NCBI GenBank assembly: GCA_044222225.1
Contig: JBGANR010000001.1
Location: 186,001 to 250,000, forward strand
Reading direction: 5' to 3'
Length of the DNA: 64,000 nt
Origin: JBGANR01 sp044222225
GTDB lineage: Bacteria > Actinomycetota > Actinomycetes > Mycobacteriales > Mycobacteriaceae
Part shown: positions 57,621-64,000 of the stretch, in pieces
How positions within the stretch are numbered: position 1 is the stretch's first letter
Layout of the letters: every line of letters begins with the position of its first letter
The notes under the pieces: generated by a model
The model's input: the letters and a program-made list of their open reading frames with translations, nothing else
Databases searched by the model: none
Told to the model about the DNA's origin: nothing
Program-made: the position numbers and the translations under genes

Positions 57621-59357
57621 ATGGCGGCGAAGGTCGATTTCGACGTGCTCATCGTCGGTTCCGGATTCGGCGGCAGCGTCACGGCGTTGCGGCTCGTCGA
57701 GAAGGGATACGACGTCGGTGTCGTCGAGGCCGGGCGGCGGTTCTCCGACGAGCAGTTCGCCAAGACGAGTTGGCGGCTGCGCAAGTTCGTGTGGGCGCCG
57801 AAGCTCGGTCTGCTCGGTATCCAGCGGATCCACCTGCTCAAAGACGTCATGATCCTGGCCGGTGCCGGGGTCGGCGGCGGGTCGCTGAACTACGCGAACA
57901 CGCTGTACAAGCCGCCGACGCCGTTCTTCACCGACCCGCAGTGGGGACACATCACGGACTGGGAGGACGAGCTGTCCCCCTATTACGACCAGGCGAGTCG
58001 CATGCTCGGCGTCGTGAAGAACCCGACCTTCACCAACTCCGACCGGGTGATGAAGGAGGTCGCCGAGGAGATGGGCGTCGGCGACACGTTCGTCTCGACG
58101 CCGGTCGGCGTCTTCTTCGGCGAGAAGACCGGCGGCCGGGGAGCGCCCGGCGAGATCGTGCCGGACCCGTACTTCGGCGGTGCCGGGCCGGAGCGCACCG
58201 CCTGCACCGAGTGCGGCTCCTGCATGACGGGCTGCCGGGTCGGCGCCAAGAACACGCTGGTCAAGAACTATCTCGGGCTTGCGGAGCGCAGCGGTGCCCG
58301 TGTTCTGGAGCGCACCACCGTCACGGGGCTCGAGCAGCGCGCCGACGGCGTCTGGGAGGTGCGGACGCGCGGCTCGTCGGCGTGGGGGCCGCTCGGGGCG
58401 CGGTCGCGGACGTACACGGCGCACAACGTCGTCATGGCCGCGGGCACCTTCAACACGCAGAAGCTCATGCACGCGGCCAAGGAGACGACGCTGCCGCGGC
58501 TCTCCGACTCGATGGGCGTGCTGACCCGCACCAACTCCGAGTCGATCCTCGGTGCGATGTCCCGCAAGTACGATCCGGCGTCCGACTACTCCGAAGGCGT
58601 CGCCATCACGTCGTCGTTCCACCCGGAGCCGAACACGCACATCGAACCGGTGCGTTACGGCAAGGGCTCCAACGCGATGGCCTATCTGCAGACGGCGCTC
58701 ACCGACGGGGGCAGCCGGCGCAACCGCTTCGGCCAGTTCCTCAAGCAGGTCGTGCGCAACCCGTTCCTGCTGGTGCGGCTGCTGTGGGTGAAGGGCTGGA
58801 GTGAGCGCACCGTCATCGCCCTCGTCATGCAGTCGACCAACAACTCCCTGACGACGTATCGGCGCAGGCGCGGGCCGTTCCGGTACGTCACGAGCCGGCA
58901 GGGCCACGGCGAGCCGAACCCGACGTGGATCCCGGCCGGCAACGAGGCGGTGCGACGGATGGCCGACAAGTTGCCCGGCGGGCTCGCCGGTGGGACGTGG
59001 GGCGACATCTTCAACGTGCCGCTCACCGCGCACTACCTCGGCGGCTGCGTCATCTCCGACGATCCGGCCACCGGCGTCGTCGACCCCTACCACCGGGTGT
59101 GGAACTACCCGAGCCTCTACGTCGTCGACGGGGCGGCGATCACGGCGAACCTCGGCGTCAACCCGTCGCTGTCGATCTGCGCGCAGGCCGAGCGGGCGGC
59201 GGCGCTCTGGCCGAACAAGGGCGAGGCCGACACCCGGCCCGAGCAGGGGCCGGGGTACACCCGGATCTCGCCGGTCGAGCCGAAGGCGCCGGTCGTGCCG
59301 GCGTCGGCCCCCGGAGCGCTGCGCCTGCCGATCACGCCGGTGCGCTCGGATCGATAG
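57621..59357 (+). CDS. choD: GMC oxidoreductase, ChoD-type (cholesterol oxidase family)
   Basis: The 578-residue flavoprotein starts with an FAD Rossmann motif VLIVGSGFGGSVTALRLVEK and has AGAGVGGGSLNYANTLY and the C-terminal VVDGAAITANLGVNPSLSI. A Cys cluster TACTECGSCMTGCRVGAKNT (about 192-211) looks like a ferredoxin-type site, as in Rv3409c (578 residues). Although named cholesterol oxidase, such members have not clearly been shown to act on cholesterol. AGGAGGACA gives the ATG. A TAGACT box near 57549 is a likely -10. Confidence 0.85.
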   Translation: MAAKVDFDVLIVGSGFGGSVTALRLVEKGYDVGVVEAGRRFSDEQFAKTSWRLRKFVWAPKLGLLGIQRIHLLKDVMILAGAGVGGGSLNYANTLYKPPTPFFTDPQWGHITDWEDELSPYYDQASRMLGVVKNPTFTNSDRVMKEVAEEMGVGDTFVSTPVGVFFGEKTGGRGAPGEIVPDPYFGGAGPERTACTECGSCMTGCRVGAKNTLVKNYLGLAERSGARVLERTTVTGLEQRADGVWEVRTRGSSAWGPLGARSRTYTAHNVVMAAGTFNTQKLMHAAKETTLPRLSDSMGVLTRTNSESILGAMSRKYDPASDYSEGVAITSSFHPEPNTHIEPVRYGKGSNAMAYLQTALTDGGSRRNRFGQFLKQVVRNPFLLVRLLWVKGWSERTVIALVMQSTNNSLTTYRRRRGPFRYVTSRQGHGEPNPTWIPAGNEAVRRMADKLPGGLAGGTWGDIFNVPLTAHYLGGCVISDDPATGVVDPYHRVWNYPSLYVVDGAAITANLGVNPSLSICAQAERAAALWPNKGEADTRPEQGPGYTRISPVEPKAPVVPASAPGALRLPITPVRSDR

Positions 59358-59364
59358 CGGGGGA

Positions 59365-60327
59365 TCAAGCGGCGTCCTCCTCGATCATGCGGATGACGAG
59401 GGCCACCATGAGTTCTTTCTCCTTCGGGGCGCTCATCGCCACCATGAGGGTGATGGCGGCCAAGGCGTTGTTGGTGATCCGGGCCGCGCCGTCGGCGTCG
59501 TACAGGACGCCGTTCTTGGCGAGGAACGTGACGAACAGTGCTGCGGCACTGCGCTTGTTGCCGTCGGAGAGCGGATGGTCCTTGACCACGAAATAGAGCA
59601 GGTTCGCGGCCTTCTCCTCGACCGTCGGATAGAAATCCTGCCCGCCGAATCCCTGGTAGATGGTGGCGACGATGCCGTCGAGGGCGTTTCCGCGCTCGTT
59701 TCCCAGCAGTGCGTCCGCCGGGAACTCGGCGGCGACCCGTGCGATGGTCGCGCGTGCCTCGTCGAGTGTCAGCGTCCACCCGGGCGTCGCACGCGGCGCG
59801 GCGTTCAACGAACCCTCGTCGTAGTCACGCAGCAGGGTGAGGCCGGGCACGTACCCGGCGAGCACATCGGCGACGCCCGCGACGACCTCGTCCGTCGAGC
59901 GGGCGAGAATCTGCACGATGGAACCCAGCTGTTCCAGGCGCCGCTCGTTGATCGCGTAGCCCGTGACGAGGTACTCACGTAGCCGCGAGGTGGCCCAGAT
60001 GCGGAACCGGGTGGCGGTCTTGCTCTTGACCCGATACCCGACGGAGATGATCGCGTCGAGGTTGTAGAAGGGCAGCGTTCGAGTCACGTGACGTGAACCT
60101 TCGACTCGAACCTGTCGGAATCTCCGACAGGTTGCCGTCTCGTCCAGTTCACCCTCGTCGTAGACATGCTGGAGGTGCTCGACGATGTTACTGCGCGAAG
60201 ATTGGAACAGCTCCGCGATCTGCTGCTGGGTCAGCCACACCGTTTCCGCGTCCAGCCGCACCTCCAGTGCCGGAGCGCCGTCGTCACGCTGGTAGAGGAT
60301 CACCTCTCCGGAGGGTTCGGTCGTCAT
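59365..60327 (-). CDS. RhuM-Fic/Doc fusion protein
   Basis: The 320-residue protein joins an N-terminal RhuM-type domain (VWLTQQQIAELFQSSRSNIV, then ATCRRFRQVR, YNLDAIISVGYRVKSKTAT and RIWATSRLREYLVTGYAINE) to a C-terminal Fic/Doc domain with the loop HPLSDGNKRSAALF (about 249-262). Fic/Doc enzymes transfer AMP or phosphate groups to proteins; HxLxDGNKR is the Doc-like form. RhuM proteins occur in mobile islands and phage-defence/toxin settings. No antitoxin gene adjoins it. The genomic position between choD and guaA suggests an inserted accessory gene. Confidence 0.8.
   Translation of the reverse strand: MTTEPSGEVILYQRDDGAPALEVRLDAETVWLTQQQIAELFQSSRSNIVEHLQHVYDEGELDETATCRRFRQVRVEGSRHVTRTLPFYNLDAIISVGYRVKSKTATRFRIWATSRLREYLVTGYAINERRLEQLGSIVQILARSTDEVVAGVADVLAGYVPGLTLLRDYDEGSLNAAPRATPGWTLTLDEARATIARVAAEFPADALLGNERGNALDGIVATIYQGFGGQDFYPTVEEKAANLLYFVVKDHPLSDGNKRSAAALFVTFLAKNGVLYDADGAARITNNALAAITLMVAMSAPKEKELMVALVIRMIEEDAA
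60078..60131. repeat. Two adjacent perfect inverted repeats inside the RhuM-Fic gene
   Basis: TTCGAGTC (60078-60085) pairs with GACTCGAA (60103-60110), and directly next CCTGTCGGA-ATC-TCCGACAGG (60111-60131). Both lie within the RhuM-domain coding sequence, about 200-250 bases after the start codon. Confidence 0.7.
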
Positions 60328-60458
60328 GCGACGTCTCCCGTCGTCGAGGTCTGCGGCGATGACATGTGTTCTTGCTCCTCTCGTGTGCCCGAGTCGTCCG
60401 TCCCGGGCGGGTGAACTCAACGTACAGACGGGGTACGACAGAATTTCGGACCGCTGAC

Positions 60459-60464
60459 TAGACT
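60459..60464 (+). promoter_or_regulatory. guaA -10 box (leaderless transcript likely)
   Basis: TAGACT ends seven bases before the guaA GTG at 60472, the spacing of an actinobacterial leaderless start. Confidence 0.6.
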
Positions 60465-60471
60465 CATCCGC

Positions 60472-62037
60472 GTGAGTGCACCGGAACAGTCCCCGCGGCC
60501 CGTCCTCGTCGTCGACTTCGGCGCTCAATACGCCCAGCTCATCGCCCGTCGGGTGCGGGAGGCGAGGGTGTACTCGGAGGTCGTGCCGCACACGATCACG
60601 GCCGCCGAGGTGCGGGCCAAGAACCCCGCGGCGCTGGTGCTCTCCGGCGGGCCGGCCAGCGTCTACGCCGAGGACGCGCCGAGTCTCGACCCGGAGGTGT
60701 TCGAGCTGGGACTGCCGGTGTTCGGCATCTGCTACGGCTTCCAGTCGATGACGCGCGCGCTCGACGGCACCGTCGAGAACACGAACGGCCGGGAGTTCGG
60801 CCGGACGGTGCTCACGCCGGCGGGCGGGGTGCTGCACGCGGGACTGCCGGAGGGGCATCCGGTGTGGATGAGCCACAACGACGCGGTCACCGTGGCGCCG
60901 GAGGGCTTCGCCGTCACGGCGTCGACGCCGGGCGCACCGGTCGCCGCGTTCGAGTGCACCGAGCGACGGATGGCCGGCGTCCAGTACCACCCGGAGGTGC
61001 TGCACAGCCCGCACGGCCAGCAGGTGCTGACGCGGTTCCTCTACGAGATCGCCGGCCTGGAGCCGACCTGGACGGCGGCGAACATCGCCGAGCAGCTCAT
61101 CGCGGACGTCGCCGCGCAGGTCGGCGACGGCCGGGCGATCTGCGGTCTGTCCGGCGGCGTCGATTCCGCCGTCGCGGCGGCGCTCGTGCAGCGGGCGATC
61201 GGCGACCGGCTGACGTGCGTGTTCGTCGACCACGGACTGCTGCGGGCCGGTGAGCGCGAGCAGGTGCAGCAGGATTTCGTCGCCGCGACGGGTGCGAAGC
61301 TGGTGACGGCCGACGAGGCGGACGCCTTCCTGGCCGCGCTGGCCGGGGTGTCCGACCCGGAGGGCAAGCGCAAGATCATCGGCCGGGAGTTCATCCGCAG
61401 CTTCGAGCGGGCCGTCACCGACGTCGTCTCCGACGGCGCCGGTCCGGTGGACTTCCTCGTCCAGGGCACCCTGTACCCGGACGTCGTCGAGTCCGGCGGC
61501 GGCACCGGCACGGCCAACATCAAGAGCCATCACAATGTCGGCGGATTGCCCGACGACCTCGAGTTCTCGCTGGTCGAGCCGCTGCGGCTGCTCTTCAAGG
61601 ACGAGGTGCGGGCCGTCGGCCGCGAGCTCGGTCTGCCGGAGGAGATCGTCGGCCGCCAGCCCTTCCCGGGGCCGGGCCTGGGCATCCGCATCGTCGGGGC
61701 GGTGACGGCCGAGCGGCTGGAGATCCTGCGGGCCGCGGACCTCATCGCCCGCGAGGAGCTGACGGCGGCCGGGCTCGACGGCACGATCTGGCAGTGCCCG
61801 GTCGTCCTGCTCGCCGACGTCCGCAGCGTCGGCGTGCAGGGCGACGGCCGCACCTACGGCCACCCGATCGTGCTGCGTCCGGTCTCGAGCGAGGACGCCA
61901 TGACCGCCGACTGGACCCGCGTGCCGTACGAGGTGCTGGAACAGATCTCGACGCGTATCACGAACGAGGTGGCCGACGTCAACCGCGTGGTGCTCGACGT
62001 GACGAGCAAGCCGCCGGGCACCATCGAGTGGGAGTGA
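60472..62037 (+). CDS. guaA: GuaA, GMP synthase (glutamine-hydrolysing)
   Basis: The 521-residue enzyme aminates XMP to GMP. The N-terminal class I glutaminase domain has VLVVDFGAQYAQLIARRVRE, VFGICYGFQSM (Cys at about 86) and GVQYHPEVLHSP; the ATP pyrophosphatase domain has the PP-loop CGLSGGVDSAVAAALVQ (about 224) and GRQPFPGPGLGIRIVG; the C-terminal dimerisation domain ends SKPPGTIEWE. It completes the guaB2/guaB3/guaA set of this region. Confidence 0.97.
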   Translation: MSAPEQSPRPVLVVDFGAQYAQLIARRVREARVYSEVVPHTITAAEVRAKNPAALVLSGGPASVYAEDAPSLDPEVFELGLPVFGICYGFQSMTRALDGTVENTNGREFGRTVLTPAGGVLHAGLPEGHPVWMSHNDAVTVAPEGFAVTASTPGAPVAAFECTERRMAGVQYHPEVLHSPHGQQVLTRFLYEIAGLEPTWTAANIAEQLIADVAAQVGDGRAICGLSGGVDSAVAAALVQRAIGDRLTCVFVDHGLLRAGEREQVQQDFVAATGAKLVTADEADAFLAALAGVSDPEGKRKIIGREFIRSFERAVTDVVSDGAGPVDFLVQGTLYPDVVESGGGTGTANIKSHHNVGGLPDDLEFSLVEPLRLLFKDEVRAVGRELGLPEEIVGRQPFPGPGLGIRIVGAVTAERLEILRAADLIAREELTAAGLDGTIWQCPVVLLADVRSVGVQGDGRTYGHPIVLRPVSSEDAMTADWTRVPYEVLEQISTRITNEVADVNRVVLDVTSKPPGTIEWE

Positions 62038-62041
62038 TGAC

Positions 62042-62118
62042 CTCCCCGGATGTCCGGCTCAGCGAAGCGCCGAGGAGCATATGTCCTCGGCGCCCCGCTG
62101 AGGCGGACATCTGGGGAG
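62042..62118. terminator. Long two-part hairpin after guaA
   Basis: Outer arms of 23 bases (CTCCCCGGATGTCCGGCTCA and on, 21 of 23 matched) enclose an inner perfect stem GCGCCGAGGA/TCCTCGGCGC with a GCATATG loop. It lies between convergent genes and can serve as a bidirectional terminator; its size and layered build also fit a small repeat element. Confidence 0.65.
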
Positions 62119-62127
62119 CGGTCGCCG

Positions 62128-62532
62128 TCAGCGACGGATCGCGACGAGCAGGAACACCAGTGCGGCGACGATCGCACCGGCCGCCGCGAGCCAGGTGACG
62201 GCGGTTCCCGTCCAGTCGGGGGCGCCGGCCAGGCTCCAGACGGCCACCCCGCCCGCGGCGACGCCGACGATGAGCTGAGCTCCGCCGCTGCTCCGGCGGG
62301 CCGCCTGATCGCCGCCGCTCCGCGAGATCCGGCGGCCGCCGTCGTCGACGCGGGGGCCGACGTCGTAGGCGGCCGGCGGTGGCGCGGGGACGAACGGGTC
62401 CGGCACGGGGCTCTCGACGAGTGTGGCCTTGCGGAACGGGTCCGGCCCGAAGGGACCTGTGCCGTTCTCGAAGGCGTTCTTCCCGAGCGGGGCCGCATCG
62501 GCCGCCGCGGGCGGGATCATCGGCTCAGTCAC
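62128..62532 (-). CDS. Small membrane protein coupled to the PspC-domain gene
   Basis: The 134-residue protein has a disordered, Pro-rich N-terminal half and two membrane helices near the C-terminus (QLIVGVAAGGVAVWSLAG and TWLAAAGAIVAALVFLLVAI), ending RR. It has no recognised family. The GTG at 62532 sits eight bases inside the end of the PspC-like gene and has GGAGGTGCATC upstream, so it is co-translated with it and may be a partner in envelope-stress sensing; that is inference. Confidence 0.65.
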   Translation of the reverse strand: MTEPMIPPAAADAAPLGKNAFENGTGPFGPDPFRKATLVESPVPDPFVPAPPPAAYDVGPRVDDGGRRISRSGGDQAARRSSGGAQLIVGVAAGGVAVWSLAGAPDWTGTAVTWLAAAGAIVAALVFLLVAIRR

Positions 62533-63775
62533 GATGCACCTCCACTTCACCGAGTCCGGCGGTGGCGTGCAGCCGGAGGGTCGGACCGGTCGCCGGATTG
62601 CCGGGGACGTCGCAGGCGGTGTCGCCGGTGGCGACGTCGCAGTCGGCCTCGATCCGCATGCCCTTCGGGACGCGCACGGTGATCTGGCCGGTGCCGACGG
62701 AGACCTCGACGTCCCGGTCGGCCGTGAGTGTCAGCTGCCGTAGATCCAGTTCGATCTCGCCCAGGCCGAGCGAGTAGCGCTCGCTCAGCTCGGCTTCGGC
62801 CGAGGGCGTGTACGCACGGGAGCCGACGCCCTCCTCGATCTGCTGGAACGGTCCGGCGGAGGCCACCGCCACGCCCGCCGCGAGCAGGATCGCCGGGACG
62901 ATGAGTCCGGCGCCCTGGCGCAGCAGGCCGCCGAGGACGAGACCGGCGGCGAGCACGGCCAGTGAGAGCGACGCGATGGTCAACGGCGTGAACCAGGCGA
63001 TGCCGAGCGCGCTCGCTCCGATGCCCACGCCGGTGACGAGCAGCGTCACGGCCAGGACCGCGGGGGTGTACCTCGAGCGCGGGGCCGGCGGCGGTGGCGG
63101 CGGGCTGGGCTCGGGCAGATCCCAGGCGAACGGTGCCACACCCAGCGGATCCCAGGACGGCGGCAGGGGGCTGTCGGCGTCGGTCTTGAGCCCTGCCGCC
63201 GCGGCCTGCGGCGGTGCGGTGGCGTTCGAGACGGCGCCGGACACGGCGTCGGCGACCTGCCGTGCGGCGGCGCCGAAGGAACCGGCGTCGACGGCCGCGG
63301 CCTTCGCGCCGCTGAGCTCGGCCGCCGACGTCCCGGGCGGCGCCTGGGGTGTCCGTCGGTAGAGGACGTACCAGAGCAGAGCCAGCGCGGCGGCCCCGAC
63401 GGGGAAACCCGCGCCGATCGGACCCGGTCCGATGTCGCCGATGACGATGAGTGCGATGACAAGCGCGATGATCGTCGGCGGATGGGTGAGCGCGTCGCGG
63501 AACCGGCTGCGTCCCTGCCACGCGACCGGTGGCGGCTGGGCCGGTGCGGTACCGCGAGGGAAGGTGATGAGGCCGGCGATGTAGGCGATGATGCCGCCGC
63601 CCCCGAGCGTCGTGGCGACGACGAATGCGACGCGGATGAGCATCGGGTCGATCTGATAGCGACGGCCGATGGCGACGCAGACGCCGCCGAAGACGCCGTC
63701 GCGGGGAGCGCGGACGGGCCGGGTGCGCCACATGTCGGCGAGCTCGGCCCGGAGATCGGGGGTGGTGGTGTCCAT
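62525..63775 (-). CDS. PspC-domain membrane protein with LiaF-like C-terminal domain
   Basis: The 416-residue protein has an N-terminal PspC domain (RAPRDGVFGGVCVAIGRRYQ, VAFVVATTLGGGGIIAYIAG), several membrane helices (about 100-145 and 245-320), and a C-terminal beta-rich domain with LSERYSLGLGEIELDLRQLT and ISVGTGQITVRVP-like repeats similar to LiaF/DUF2154. Such proteins usually restrain a nearby histidine kinase. The ATG at 63775 is preferred over one nine bases upstream. The divergent PspC-domain gene at the edge is the expected kinase partner. Confidence 0.8.
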   Translation of the reverse strand: MDTTTPDLRAELADMWRTRPVRAPRDGVFGGVCVAIGRRYQIDPMLIRVAFVVATTLGGGGIIAYIAGLITFPRGTAPAQPPPVAWQGRSRFRDALTHPPTIIALVIALIVIGDIGPGPIGAGFPVGAAALALLWYVLYRRTPQAPPGTSAAELSGAKAAAVDAGSFGAAARQVADAVSGAVSNATAPPQAAAAGLKTDADSPLPPSWDPLGVAPFAWDLPEPSPPPPPPAPRSRYTPAVLAVTLLVTGVGIGASALGIAWFTPLTIASLSLAVLAAGLVLGGLLRQGAGLIVPAILLAAGVAVASAGPFQQIEEGVGSRAYTPSAEAELSERYSLGLGEIELDLRQLTLTADRDVEVSVGTGQITVRVPKGMRIEADCDVATGDTACDVPGNPATGPTLRLHATAGLGEVEVHRD

Positions 63776-63917
63776 GGTTCTCATCGTCGCCGGTGCGGCG
63801 GCTGCGGGACATCGGGTGCCACCCTGATCTTTCCCCCATGTCGCGGGGTGTCGTGGGGCCGCGATCCCGGTGGTTTCCCCGATGCCCCGGGCACCGGTGC
63901 CGTGTCAGGATCGAGAC

Positions 63918-64000
63918 ATGTCGACACCCGGGTTCGCCCTGCCCTCCGCCGCCTATCCGCCGCGCGTCCGGCGACGGGTGGGCGGACGCGTGCTGGGCGG
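63918..64000 (+). CDS. PspC-domain protein, likely histidine kinase (N-terminal start only)
   Basis: Only 27 complete codons are in the window: MSTPGFALPSAAYPP, then RVRRRVGGRVLGG, which is the beginning of a PspC domain. In actinobacteria a PspC-domain sensor kinase stands divergent from the PspC/LiaF-like gene and is followed by a response regulator, so that is the likely identity. The gene runs off the right edge. The 142-base gap to the left holds both promoters; CAGGAT at 63906-63911 fits a leaderless start. Confidence 0.6.
   Translation, partial: MSTPGFALPSAAYPPRVRRRVGGRVLG

Noticed and set aside
57606..59093. Long minus-strand ORF opposite choD
   Set aside because: It is an antisense shadow of a strongly conserved flavoprotein and has no family motif or ribosome site.

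Overview
The window is GC-rich actinobacterial DNA, most probably from a mycolic-acid-forming genus of the Mycobacteriales (Tsukamurella, Gordonia or Williamsia are guesses; no rRNA is present to settle it). The pointers are gene order close to two separate stretches of the Mycobacterium tuberculosis chromosome (roughly Rv1201-Rv1213 and Rv3396-Rv3450), a WhiB3 gene, the SigD/RsdA pair, GroEL1 with a His-rich tail, GlgM/GpgS and a type VII (ESX) secretion locus. Many starts are GTG, stop/start overlaps are common, and several genes look leaderless.

Region 1 (1-12245): end of dapD, dapE, two LOG-family proteins split by a dead IS481 pair (2265-3350), fadD6, folP2, gpgS, an RlmA-type methyltransferase, a DUF3117 protein, a membrane DivIVA-domain protein, and divergent glgA(glgM)/glgC. 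They cover lysine/peptidoglycan precursor supply, fatty acid activation and glycogen/methylglucose polysaccharide synthesis. A 412-base gap after glgC holds a terminator and a possible small RNA.

Region 2 (12658-33997): a complete ESX system at the chromosomal position of ESX-4 (next to rplM). Besides the ESX-4 core (eccB, eccC, eccD, mycP, an Rv3446c-type protein and two WXG100 genes) it has eccA, eccE, a MinD-like ATPase, two YbaB-like proteins, an EspC/EspF-type protein with a large Esp-like substrate, and a PE-like/PPE-like/EspG module. Its mycosin has lost all three catalytic residues and the oxyanion Asn, so it is a natural pseudoprotease. A MpaB-type oxygenase is translationally coupled to eccA.

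Region 3 (34057-51328): a SCO6745-family protein, rplM-rpsI, glmM with a HAD protein, a three-gene cassette with a WXG-like Ala/Pro-rich protein, a serine-less hydrolase-fold protein, then a long co-directional run glmS-nnrD-alr-hydrolase-tsaE-tsaB-rimI-tsaD (cell-wall precursors and the t6A tRNA modification set), and CIRCE-controlled groES-groEL1.

Region 4 (51389-64000): whiB3, an Rv3415c-type protein, sigD-rsdA, a DUF5319 protein, guaB2-guaB3, choD-like GMC oxidoreductase, a RhuM-Fic fusion (accessory), guaA, a PspC/LiaF-like membrane protein with a small partner, and the start of a divergent PspC-domain gene cut by the window edge. No tRNA, rRNA or CRISPR array was seen.
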